From assembly GCA_031258895.1 (NCBI GenBank), contig JAIRMF010000121.1, positions 1-21,248 of the forward strand: DNA of 21,248 nt, written 5' to 3'. The position numbers and the translations under genes are program-made. This document shows, one piece after another, positions 14,519-21,248 of the stretch; within the stretch, counting starts at the first letter, position 1; each line of letters begins with the position of its first letter. This stretch comes from Dysgonamonadaceae bacterium (GTDB lineage: Bacteria; Bacteroidota; Bacteroidia; Bacteroidales; Azobacteroidaceae). The notes under the pieces were generated by a model that was not told the origin of the DNA, did no database searches, and saw only the letters and a program-made list of their open reading frames with translations.

Positions 14519-14573
14519 GCAAAAAAGATCACGCAACCTGGAAAACTCATTCGTCCAAAGCACAAGCAAATAA

Positions 14574-14702
14574 GCTATCTTTACGAACGTCAAGACTACA
14601 ATATCTGTCCATAAGCCTACATATCAACGGTTAAACACTATTTCATCGCTACAAAGATAGCAGCGTACCATAAAGTACGGTAGCAGACTATACGATAGTA
14701 GC
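14574..14702. other. Non-coding spacer with several nested inverted repeats
   Basis: The gap 14519-14780 holds no acceptable gene apart from a promoter near its end. GCTATCTTT (14574-14582) and AAAGATAGC (14653-14661) form a 9-bp inverted repeat. CGTAC (14664-14668) and GTACG (14675-14679), and GCTAC (14648-14652) with GTAGC (14680-14684 and 14698-14702), add shorter ones. A minus-strand TATCTTTG box (14659-14652) is also present. It could be a structured RNA, a decayed small mobile repeat, or chance. Confidence 0.35.
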
Positions 14703-14723
14703 CTTGATTTTTATTACAGTCGC

Positions 14724-14754
14724 TTGGAAATACTTCGATTTTCGTGTAACTTTG
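14724..14754 (+). promoter_or_regulatory. Promoter for the small ORF and GT2 gene
   Basis: TTG at 14724-14726 and TAACTTTG at 14747-14754, with a 20-base spacer, fit the Bacteroidota -33/-7 arrangement well. Transcription would start near 14759, ahead of the 24-codon ORF. Confidence 0.65.
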
Positions 14755-14780
14755 TGCCGTGATCTAAAATAGACATAAAA

Positions 14781-14855
14781 ATGGTAAGAGTAAGCAACAA
14801 CAAGAAAACAGCAACCGATACCCCGAATAGACGTAACAACCCAATAGACAAATGA
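14781..14855 (+). CDS. Possible 24-residue leader or small protein
   Basis: An ATG about 22 bases after the predicted transcription start opens a 24-codon frame, MVRVSNNKKTATDTPNRRNNPIDK, whose TGA overlaps the GT2 start codon in an ATGA. It is basic and rich in Asn, Lys, Arg and Thr with no membrane segment. The overlap fits translational coupling. A segment this short can arise by chance, and no homologue is known to me. Confidence 0.35.
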   Translation: MVRVSNNKKTATDTPNRRNNPIDK

Positions 14856-15769
14856 TTTCAATAATAATATGCTCCATAAACCCAGAGCGTTGCAAAAAAA
14901 CAATTGACAACCTATCGGAAACAATCGGTCTTGAATGTGAAGTCATTGTCTTTGATAATCGTCAGTATAATTGGGGAATTTGTAAGGTCTACAACCATTG
15001 CGCCGAAAAAGCAAAATACCCATACTTATGTTTTGTGCATGAAGACGTATTTATCGACACTAAAGAATGGGGAAAAAAGATTACTGAATTCGTAGAGAGA
15101 ACACCGAAATGCGGCGTAGTAGGGTTTGCCGGAGGTTGCCAAATCCAAAAGAATATAAGTTCATGGTGGGCAGGGGAAACCCGAATGAATATCAGAGACG
15201 GCTATAAAGGGGGGAACAAAGAATATTTAAGGAGGGATTACCTGAATCATAGATACGACGCGAATCCCGAAGGAGAATATTTTTCCAAAGTTGTATGCAT
15301 TGACGGACTATTTCAGTTTGTTAAGAAAAGGATATGGGAAGAGATAAGATATGATGAAAAAACATTTAAAGGATTTCATTTTTACGACGTTGACTTTAGT
15401 TATGCCGTATCTAGAAGGTATCATAATTATGTAATACTGTGGAATGAAGTTTATCACGATTCTCCCGGACGGACAGATAATAAGGAATACATAGAAGGGA
15501 TGTTTATATTTCAGGAGAAATGGAATAAGGACTTACCGAAGAGCATAAGGTCCAGAGGAAGAATAAATAATTTACTGGCTGAATTAAACGGAGCATACCG
15601 TGTTTTAGGGTACTGTAAGAGAGCAAGGGTAGGAATAAAAGAATACTCTAAGCAGATATTAAAGATAAACGGGATAGGATATTTTATAATAATAACAATG
15701 TATCTGTGTGTAAAGATACCATTGAAGATAATAATAAAAACATTAACAAAAATAAGGAGGAAGAAATGA
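14852..15769 (+). CDS. GT2-like glycosyltransferase (StrF-type Glyco_tranf_2_5 family)
   Basis: A 305-residue GT-A protein. It opens with MISIIICSINPERCKKTIDN, goes on to CEVIVFDNRQYNWGICKVYN and YLCFVHEDVFID, where H63-E64-D65 sit at the place of the metal-binding DXD. Later come GVVGFAGG, a Trp-rich SSWWAGE, VVCIDGLFQFVKKRIWEEIRYDE, and FHFYDVDFSYAVSRRY, which is the usual acceptor-site region. This pattern matches the Glyco_tranf_2_5 family found in polysaccharide loci. The C-terminus is a hydrophobic and basic segment (GYFIIITMYLCVKIPLKIII, then lysines) that may anchor it at the membrane. From about 15200 onward the DNA is purine- and AT-rich with many AGA/AGG codons, unlike kdsB and dnaE on either side, a sign of transfer. 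Sugar specificity is unknown. Confidence 0.82.
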   Translation: MISIIICSINPERCKKTIDNLSETIGLECEVIVFDNRQYNWGICKVYNHCAEKAKYPYLCFVHEDVFIDTKEWGKKITEFVERTPKCGVVGFAGGCQIQKNISSWWAGETRMNIRDGYKGGNKEYLRRDYLNHRYDANPEGEYFSKVVCIDGLFQFVKKRIWEEIRYDEKTFKGFHFYDVDFSYAVSRRYHNYVILWNEVYHDSPGRTDNKEYIEGMFIFQEKWNKDLPKSIRSRGRINNLLAELNGAYRVLGYCKRARVGIKEYSKQILKINGIGYFIIITMYLCVKIPLKIIIKTLTKIRRKK

Positions 15770-16048
15770 AGTAGGCGGTCTGGCTTCCGTTTGTCCGCCC
15801 TGTGGATTGACCGTGCCTAAGCCTGTTATGCGCTCCCCGCTTTACCTGCTCGTTGCTTTGAGGGTGTGTCAGAAATTTTCGGTCGATGAAGTTATCTCTA
15901 TACCACACACATTATCATGAAACGTTTATCGGCAGGTCTTTGTACGTCATACATCATCACTAAAAAGACATAAAGTCGCTTCAGTATGCCGTGTATAAAC
16001 TTCCCAAATAAAACAGGACAACGACAACTCACATAACGAAATTTTTCC
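15770..16048. other. Gene-free spacer with a GC-rich block and an IS-end-like motif
   Basis: Directly after the GT2 stop, composition jumps to GC-rich for about 85 bases, starting with GGCGG...CCGCC (about 15774-15800), which could fold as a hairpin. GAGGGTGTGTCAGAAATTTT near 15859-15878 resembles the terminal sequence of some Bacteroidota insertion sequences. No transposase or convincing ORF is present. The rest up to the dnaE promoter has no recognisable feature. Confidence 0.35.
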
Positions 16049-16056
16049 TACCTTTG
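16049..16056 (+). promoter_or_regulatory. -7 box for the dnaE-trx unit
   Basis: TACCTTTG matches TAnnTTTG, 33 bases before the ATG at 16090. No clear -33 element. Confidence 0.55.
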
Positions 16057-16089
16057 TACGTCCAAAATAAACTCCTACATAACTTCAAT

Positions 16090-19000
16090 ATGCAACAATC
16101 TTTCGTCCATTTGCACGTACATTCGCACTTCTCGATCCTCGACGGAATGGCGTCAATCCCTGCTCTCGTCAATAAAGCCGTCACCGACGGTATGAATGCC
16201 ATAGCACTTACCGATCACGGAAATATGTTCGGTGTGAAACAACTTTACGACTACGTCAACAAGATAAACAAGGGAAAAACCAACGAACAACGATTCAAAC
16301 CGATAATCGGCGTGGAAGCATACTGCGCCCGCAGATCCCGACACGATAAATCCACCAAAGAAGATGCCAGCGGATGGCACCTCATCCTTATCGCCAAAAA
16401 TAAAACCGGATACTATAACCTCTGCAAACTCGTCTCAAAAGCCTGGATCGAAGGATTCTACTACAAACCCCGTATCGACAAAGAACTGCTCGAACAATAT
16501 AAAGACGGCCTGATAGTCTGCTCAGCCTGCTTGGGCGGTGAAATACCCCAAAAATTGATGGGGCAAAACGCTAAAATCGTCGATGACGACAATAATGTGA
16601 ATACAACCCTGAATCCCGATATCAAACCCAGAGAAATCTCCGAAAAAAATAAACAAAAAGCAGAAGAGGTCATAAAATGGTTCAAACAACTCTTCAACGA
16701 CGACTTCTATCTCGAAATACAACGACACAAAACATTCAGACAGGACGCAGACACCGAAACATTCCAACGACAACATGAAGTCAACCGAGCTATCCTCGAA
16801 CTTGCCGCCAAAACCAATACAAAAGTTATCGCATCCAACGACGTACACTTCGTCAACGAGGAACATGCCGACGCGCACGACAGACTGATATGCCTCAATA
16901 CCGGAAAAGACCTCGACGACCCCAAACGATTGAGATACACCAAACAGGAATGGCTCAAAACGAGAGAAGAAATGTACGAAATATTCGAAGACCTTCCCGA
17001 AACACTCGCAAATACCGTCGAAGTGGCAGACAAAGTGGAATTTTACAGCATTGACAGCGACGCTATAATGCCAATCTTCCCGATTCCCGAACAATTCGAC
17101 ACCGAAGATAACTATCGCAACAAGTATTCCGAAGAAGTATTACGCGAAGAGTTTAACAATGGAGATGAAAACAGATTCGATAAGTTAGGTGGCTACGAAA
17201 AAGTGTTACGAATAAAGTTCGAAGCGGATTATCTGAGTTCAATCACTATGGAAAAAGCAAAAAACCGATATGGTCATCCGCTCCCCGAAGACGTCGCCGA
17301 GAGACTGCATTTCGAACTCGAAACAATGAAAAACATGGGATTCCCCGGATACTTCCTCATCGTACAGGACTTCATTGAGGCGGCAAAAAGAATGGGTGTT
17401 GCGGTCGGGCCGGGGCGTGGTTCGGCTGCCGGATCGGCGGTCGCGTACTGCCTCGGAATAACGGAGATAGACCCACTGAAATACGACTTGCTCTTCGAAC
17501 GTTTCCTAAATCCCGATCGTATCTCCATGCCCGACATCGACATCGATTTTGATGACGATGGACGAAACGAAGTCTTGCGCTGGGTCACGGAGAAATACGG
17601 CAAGGAACGTGTCGCCCACATCGTCACTTATGGGACCATGGCTGCCAAATCTGCAATCAAGGATGTCGCCCGTGTACAAAAGCTAACCGTCGCCGAGGCT
17701 AACCAGCTTTCCAATTTTATTCCGGATAGGTTGCCCGAAGATAAGGACGGTAACGCAATTAAAATCAATATATCGAACTGCATAAAGCACGTAAAGGAAC
17801 TCTACGACGCTCGATACTCTAACAATGAAAATTTCTCCAATACGCTGAAATATGCTGAAATGCTCGAAGGCACTGTCCGTCAAACCGGAGTACATGCCTG
17901 CGGAATAATCATCGGCGCGGATGACCTTACCAACTATGTCCCGCTAAGTACGGCAAAAGAAAAAGGTAGTTATGAAGAATTACTCGTGACGCAATACGAA
18001 GGCTCGGTCATAGAATCCGTCGGACTTATCAAAATGGACTTTCTGGGACTGAAAACGCTCTCCGTAATAAAAGAGACAATTGCCAACATCAGACATTCGA
18101 AAGGCGTTGACATCGACATCAATAAAATTCCACTCGATGATAAGGAAACTTACGAATTATACAGCAGGGGCGACACGATAGGAACGTTTCAATTCGAATC
18201 GCCCGGCATGCAGAAGTATCTTCGCGAACTGAAACCTACAAAATTCGAAGACCTGATAGCAATGAATGCCCTTTACAGGCCCGGTCCTATGGCTTACATC
18301 CCCGATTTCATCAACCGTAAGCACAATCGTGAGGCTATCACCTACGATTTTCCCGAAATGGAAGCGCGGTTGGAGGAAACCTACGGCATAACGGTCTATC
18401 AGGAACAGGTGATGTTACTGAGCCGTGATATAGCGGGATTTACGCGTGGTCAATCCGATGAGTTACGTAAGGCGATGGGCAAGAAACTCAAGGATAAGAT
18501 GGAAGCTTTGCATGTGCAATTTATCGAAGGTGCGGAGAAAAGAGGGTTCGAACCGAGGGAAAAGCTGGAAAAAATATGGTCGGACTGGGCGGAATTTGCC
18601 AAATATGCCTTTAACAAGTCTCACGCAACGTGCTATTCGCTTGTTTCCTATCAGACGGCGTACCTCAAAGCGCACTATCCTGCGGAATTTATGGCTGCCA
18701 ACCTGACGCGAAACCGTGATAATATTTCGGATATTACAAAGTTCATGGATGAATGCCGTTCGATAAAGATTACGGTCAAAGGTCCTGACGTTAACGAATC
18801 GGAGCTGAACTTCACCGTCACCAAATCCGGTGATATACGTTTCGGGCTGGGGGGTGTGAAAAACGTTGGCGTCTCGGCGGTTGAGGCGATCGTGCGTGAG
18901 CGGGGAGAAAACGGGCTGTTCAAGAATATTTTCGATTTCGTGGAGCGGATCGATCTGAATGCCTGCAACAAGCGAACTTTTGAGGCTCTTGCTTTTGCCG

Positions 19001-19851
19001 GTTCGTTTGATTCTTTTACTGAGGTCAGCCGTGAAAATTTCTTTGTAAAGAACGCCAAGAATGAAACGTTTATCGACATCCTTATTCGTTACGGCAACAA
19101 GTATCAGAACGATAAGGCCTCAAATACAAATACTCTTTTCGGCGGATTTGACTCGACAAGCATTGCCAGGCCTGGTATTCCTAAGGCCGAAGCATGGAAT
19201 AATATTGAGCGACTGAACAAGGAGCGTGACCTGGTCGGGATTTATCTTTCCTCTCATCCGTTGGATGATTATTATTTGATATTTAAGTATGTGTGCAAAT
19301 TTTTTCTCAGTGAGTTTGACTCTTTGAAGACTATAGAAAATCTGAATCGTGAGGTTCTGTTTGGCGGGATTGTCTCCAATTACCGGACGGGGATGACAAA
19401 GAAGGGACAGCCTTTCGGGGTCATCAAGCTGGAGGACTATACGGGCAGTGGGGAGATTGCGTTGTTCGGCAACGATTTTTACGATTATGGCAAGTACGGA
19501 GTTAACAACACTATTTTGCTGGTTCGCGGACAGGTTTCGGAAAACAAATTCAAGCCTGGGGTGATAAATTTCAATATAAGCAAGATTGAGCCTTTGACGA
19601 AGGAGATCGCCGGTTCGATGATTCACAAGATCACTATTTATCTGCCTTTGCACGGTTTGGATTCCAGGATGGTCAACGAACTTTCCACTCAGATAAAGAG
19701 TACGAGCGGTAATTGTTCGTTATATTTTCAGATTGAGGACATAGAGAGTGTGTTGTCGGTTTCTTTACATGCGGAGATGTACAAATTCGGGCTTGACAGG
19801 AAGTTTGTTCATTATCTTGAGGAGCAGGGAATAAGATTTACGATTAATTAA
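16090..19851 (+). CDS. dnaE: DNA polymerase III alpha subunit
   Basis: A 1253-residue replicative polymerase. The start MQQSFVHLHVHSHFSILDG is chosen because the longer frame begins in the -7 box. The N-terminal PHP domain keeps metal ligands (HLHVHSHFS, LTDHGNMFG), so it may have phosphoesterase or proofreading activity that E. coli DnaE lost. The palm has GPGRGSAAGS (about 439-448) and the catalytic PDIDIDFDD at 481-489; the fingers have NALYRPGPM and YQEQVM, then FNKSHATCYSLVSYQTAYLK. A tandem HhH region follows, and an OB-fold is seen at about 1090-1150 (GGIVSNYRTGMTKKGQPFGVIKLEDYTGSGEI, in part). Codon use changes along the gene: A/C-rich with GAC, AAC, ATC and CTC up to about 17400, G/T-rich with GAT, ATT, TTG and CGT after about 18400. 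Thioredoxin follows by 14 bases. Confidence 0.97.
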   Translation: MQQSFVHLHVHSHFSILDGMASIPALVNKAVTDGMNAIALTDHGNMFGVKQLYDYVNKINKGKTNEQRFKPIIGVEAYCARRSRHDKSTKEDASGWHLILIAKNKTGYYNLCKLVSKAWIEGFYYKPRIDKELLEQYKDGLIVCSACLGGEIPQKLMGQNAKIVDDDNNVNTTLNPDIKPREISEKNKQKAEEVIKWFKQLFNDDFYLEIQRHKTFRQDADTETFQRQHEVNRAILELAAKTNTKVIASNDVHFVNEEHADAHDRLICLNTGKDLDDPKRLRYTKQEWLKTREEMYEIFEDLPETLANTVEVADKVEFYSIDSDAIMPIFPIPEQFDTEDNYRNKYSEEVLREEFNNGDENRFDKLGGYEKVLRIKFEADYLSSITMEKAKNRYGHPLPEDVAERLHFELETMKNMGFPGYFLIVQDFIEAAKRMGVAVGPGRGSAAGSAVAYCLGITEIDPLKYDLLFERFLNPDRISMPDIDIDFDDDGRNEVLRWVTEKYGKERVAHIVTYGTMAAKSAIKDVARVQKLTVAEANQLSNFIPDRLPEDKDGNAIKINISNCIKHVKELYDARYSNNENFSNTLKYAEMLEGTVRQTGVHACGIIIGADDLTNYVPLSTAKEKGSYEELLVTQYEGSVIESVGLIKMDFLGLKTLSVIKETIANIRHSKGVDIDINKIPLDDKETYELYSRGDTIGTFQFESPGMQKYLRELKPTKFEDLIAMNALYRPGPMAYIPDFINRKHNREAITYDFPEMEARLEETYGITVYQEQVMLLSRDIAGFTRGQSDELRKAMGKKLKDKMEALHVQFIEGAEKRGFEPREKLEKIWSDWAEFAKYAFNKSHATCYSLVSYQTAYLKAHYPAEFMAANLTRNRDNISDITKFMDECRSIKITVKGPDVNESELNFTVTKSGDIRFGLGGVKNVGVSAVEAIVRERGENGLFKNIFDFVERIDLNACNKRTFEALAFAGSFDSFTEVSRENFFVKNAKNETFIDILIRYGNKYQNDKASNTNTLFGGFDSTSIARPGIPKAEAWNNIERLNKERDLVGIYLSSHPLDDYYLIFKYVCKFFLSEFDSLKTIENLNREVLFGGIVSNYRTGMTKKGQPFGVIKLEDYTGSGEIALFGNDFYDYGKYGVNNTILLVRGQVSENKFKPGVINFNISKIEPLTKEIAGSMIHKITIYLPLHGLDSRMVNELSTQIKSTSGNCSLYFQIEDIESVLSVSLHAEMYKFGLDRKFVHYLEEQGIRFTIN

Positions 19852-19865
19852 AAAAGACGGAAAAG

Positions 19866-20180
19866 ATGACAATTGAAATTACGAACTCCAATTTTCAGGG
19901 GTTGATTGAAGCAGGAAAACTTGTAGTGGCGGACTTTTGGGCGGAGTGGTGCGGTCCGTGCCGGATGATCGGTCCGGTGATTGAGGAGCTTGCCGAGCAG
20001 TATGGTGATGAGGTTATTATAGGCAAGGTAAATGTTGATCGGGACGAGGAGTTACCTGCGCGTTTCGGCGTACGCAACATCCCCACCATTCTGTTTTTCA
20101 AGGATGGCGAGCTTGTGGACAGGCATGTTGGGGTTGCACGGAAGACGGTGCTGGAGGAGAAGATAAATCAGTTGCTGTGA
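19866..20180 (+). CDS. trxA: Thioredoxin
   Basis: A 104-residue protein-disulfide reductant with the standard fold. The redox centre WCGPC is at 28-32 and the cis-proline at P73 (RNIPTILFF). There is no signal peptide, so it acts in the cytoplasm, where it would be kept reduced by a thioredoxin reductase coded elsewhere. It begins 14 bases after dnaE and likely shares its transcript. A purine-rich GACGGAAAAG lies before the ATG. An intrinsic terminator follows. Symbol is by family; the genome probably has other thioredoxins. Confidence 0.95.
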   Translation: MTIEITNSNFQGLIEAGKLVVADFWAEWCGPCRMIGPVIEELAEQYGDEVIIGKVNVDRDEELPARFGVRNIPTILFFKDGELVDRHVGVARKTVLEEKINQLL

Positions 20181-20185
20181 TCGGG

Positions 20186-20215
20186 CGTCCGTATTGCGGA
20201 CGGGTTTATCTTTTC
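20186..20215 (+). terminator. Intrinsic terminator after thioredoxin
   Basis: CGTCCG (20186-20191) and CGGACG (20197-20202) form a perfect 6-bp stem with a 5-base loop, followed by a T-rich tract containing TTTATCTTTTC. It starts six bases after the stop codon. Confidence 0.65.
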
Positions 20216-20258
20216 TTTGTTGTTTTGGTTTTCTGCCTTTCCGGTTATTTTGGGTGGT

Positions 20259-20741
20259 TTAATGTGACGTCCTGACTAAAGTTAATCCATCGGTCATCAG
20301 TCGTTTCACGGTTTCCGCTATAAGTCGTCCTTCGGCTTTACCTGCGAGGGTTTCGGTTGCGATGCTCATCACTTTGCCTATTTCTTTTAGCGATTTCACG
20401 CCGGTTTGCACGATAATTTTGCTGAGGAGGCCTTCGAGTTCTTCTTGCGAGATTTGTTCGGGCAGGTAGCTTTCTATCACGGTGATTTCGTCGAATTCTC
20501 TTTCGGCGAGGTCGGTGCGGTTTTGTTGTTGGTATATTTCCGCGCTATCTTTCCGTTGTTTCACCATTTTTTGGAGGATTTTCAGGGCTTTTTCGTCTGA
20601 GAGTTCTCCTGTTGCGCCTTTTGCTGTTTTTGCCTCGATGAATTCTTTTTTTATGCCTCGCAAAGTTTCGAGTCGGACTTTGTCTTTTGCCAGCATTGCC
20701 GATTGGATGTCGTTGCTGACGGTGTCGAATAGGTTTGTCAT
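20259..20741 (-). CDS. GatB/YqeY domain protein
   Basis: A 160-residue soluble, highly charged helical protein of the YqeY family. It shows LFDTVSNDIQSAMLAKDKVRLETLRGIKKEF at the N-terminus, the KMVKQRKDSAEIYQQQNRTDLAEREFDEI segment and EITVIESYLPEQISQEELEGLL, then GKVMSIATETLAGKAEGRLIAETVK, the C-terminal motif shared with the tail domain of the amidotransferase subunit GatB. YqeY is thought to interact with tRNA or translation, but its function is not settled. Twelve residues (MTDGLTLVRTSH) extend past the usual end; the family is normally about 150 residues. It is convergent with thioredoxin and has its own -7 box. Confidence 0.9.
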   Translation of the reverse strand: MTNLFDTVSNDIQSAMLAKDKVRLETLRGIKKEFIEAKTAKGATGELSDEKALKILQKMVKQRKDSAEIYQQQNRTDLAEREFDEITVIESYLPEQISQEELEGLLSKIIVQTGVKSLKEIGKVMSIATETLAGKAEGRLIAETVKRLMTDGLTLVRTSH

Positions 20742-20781
20742 AATGATTTGTTTTTGTAAGGTTTGATAAATTGATTTGCTG

Positions 20782-20789
20782 CAAAGTTA
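20782..20789 (-). promoter_or_regulatory. -7 box for the YqeY-like gene
   Basis: On the minus strand this reads TAACTTTG, giving a leader of about 35 bases. No clear -33 element. Confidence 0.5.
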
Positions 20790-20837
20790 CAAAAAAAATA
20801 CGAAGGGTATGTTAGGGGCGAGGCGTTGATATATTCC

Positions 20838-20874
20838 GATAAGAAAGGCCGCCCTGTTTTTTTTGGGGCGGCCT
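20838..20874 (-). terminator. Intrinsic terminator of the SUMF1-domain gene
   Basis: AGGCCGCCC (20846-20854) and GGGCGGCCT (20866-20874) form a perfect 9-bp GC-rich stem with an A-rich loop on the minus strand, followed by TTTCTTAT. It lies about 30 bases after the stop codon. Confidence 0.75.
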
Positions 20875-20904
20875 CGCTTTATAACACAATGAAAAGAATT
20901 CTTT

Positions 20905-21248
20905 TTAGTCTCCTTTATACACAACCCGGAAGCCGATATTGGTGTCACGGCTGAGCGGGCCGTTGCTGTGGCGACTCGAGACGCGGCAGTCGTCATTGCC
21001 ATAGAACCAGCCGCCGCCGCGTGAGACGCGATGCGAATTCGTAGCGGGACGGTAGGACGGGCCGTGAGGTTCGTTATAGTTATAAGGAGACCTGTACCAA
21101 TCCTGACACCATTCATAAACATTACCACTCATATCATAAAGGTCAAGCTCATTTTTGAGTTTCTGTTTTACGGGCTTAGTACCGTAAATACCGCTGCCTG
21201 GGTTGGTGCAAGTGGTACTTGTGTTGTTATTGCCGCTATACCACGCAA
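20905..21248 (-). CDS. SUMF1/FGE-domain protein, C-terminal fragment (cut by window edge)
   Basis: An open frame enters at the window edge (first full codon at 21246) and ends at 20905, giving about 114 residues. It reads AWYSGNNNTSTT, then GTKPVKQKLKNELDLYDMSGNVYEWCQDWY, then RVSRGGGWFYGNDDCRVSSR, and ends in NIGFRVVYKGD. This is the C-terminal half of the formylglycine-generating-enzyme-like domain. The internal ATG in YDMSGN is not the start. True FGE enzymes use two cysteines five residues apart near CRxAxR; here only the second (DDCRVSSR) is present and the first position is not Cys. It is thus probably one of the many SUMF1-type proteins that do not make formylglycine. What precedes the domain is outside the window. 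Confidence 0.88.
   Translation of the reverse strand, partial: AWYSGNNNTSTTCTNPGSGIYGTKPVKQKLKNELDLYDMSGNVYEWCQDWYRSPYNYNEPHGPSYRPATNSHRVSRGGGWFYGNDDCRVSSRHSNGPLSRDTNIGFRVVYKGD

Noticed and set aside
15684..15908. Minus-strand open frame of 74 codons across the GT2 end and spacer
   Set aside because: It overlaps the GT2 C-terminal codons, has no promoter or ribosome site, and its sequence matches no family I know.
16054..16089. Upstream TTG start for dnaE
   Set aside because: It would start inside the TACCTTTG -7 box; the ATG at 16090 directly precedes the conserved PHP motif.
17000..18500. C-to-G skew change as a replication origin
   Set aside because: It lies inside dnaE, there are no DnaA-box clusters or dnaA/dnaN neighbours, and the opposite change occurs elsewhere in the window.

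Overview
The window is a housekeeping and cell-envelope stretch of a Bacteroidota chromosome, most likely order Bacteroidales. Three things point there. Most transcription-unit starts carry a TAnnTTTG -7 box, the hallmark of the Bacteroidota primary sigma factor. The pair of a FadL-like barrel with a PYSRYG N-terminus and a lipoprotein LptC is characteristic of that phylum. Strong Shine-Dalgarno sequences are scarce. kdsB and lptC show a lipopolysaccharide-making, double-membrane cell. I cannot name a genus.

Layout. 1-1445 (minus): trpB followed closely by the start of a prolyl-oligopeptidase-like lipoprotein cut by the window edge. 1596-2570 (plus): a FemAB/GNAT-type acyltransferase divergent from trpB, then a 21-bp tandem repeat. 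2811-3761 (minus): cysK, divergent from a LuxR-type response regulator (3941-4588), with a 20-bp dyad between them. 4684-6590 (plus): a FadL/OmpP1-like outer-membrane barrel overlapping lptC. 6607-7506 (minus): cysE. 7595-10593 (minus): a coupled three-gene cassette of HAD-IB phosphatase, an unrecognised polytopic membrane protein with an RRG motif, and a GT4 glycosyltransferase. 10594-11077: gene-free and rich in 11-bp and 9-bp tandem repeats and a 50-bp direct repeat. 11078-13675 (minus): ksgA-uvrC. 13760-14518 (plus): kdsB, divergent from ksgA over a perfect 15-bp palindrome. 14781-15769 (plus): a possible 24-codon leader ORF coupled by ATGA to a GT2 glycosyltransferase of foreign-looking composition. 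15770-16048: gene-free, with a possible insertion-sequence end. 16090-20180 (plus): dnaE and a thioredoxin. 20259-20741 (minus): a YqeY-like protein. 20905-21248 (minus): the C-terminal part of a SUMF1/FGE-domain protein.

How the genes work together. cysE makes O-acetylserine and cysK turns it into cysteine, so both steps of cysteine synthesis lie within 5 kb, around a regulator and envelope genes. kdsB activates Kdo for lipid A-core, lptC belongs to the LPS export bridge, and the two glycosyltransferases and the HAD cassette probably serve surface glycan or lipid assembly. uvrC, ksgA, dnaE and trx are general maintenance genes.

The best candidates for something undescribed are the translation-coupled HAD-IB/RRG-membrane/GT4 cassette, the repeat-filled spacer beside it, the start-codon hairpin between trpB and the peptidase, the small ORF ahead of the GT2 gene, and a switch of strand base skew inside dnaE.
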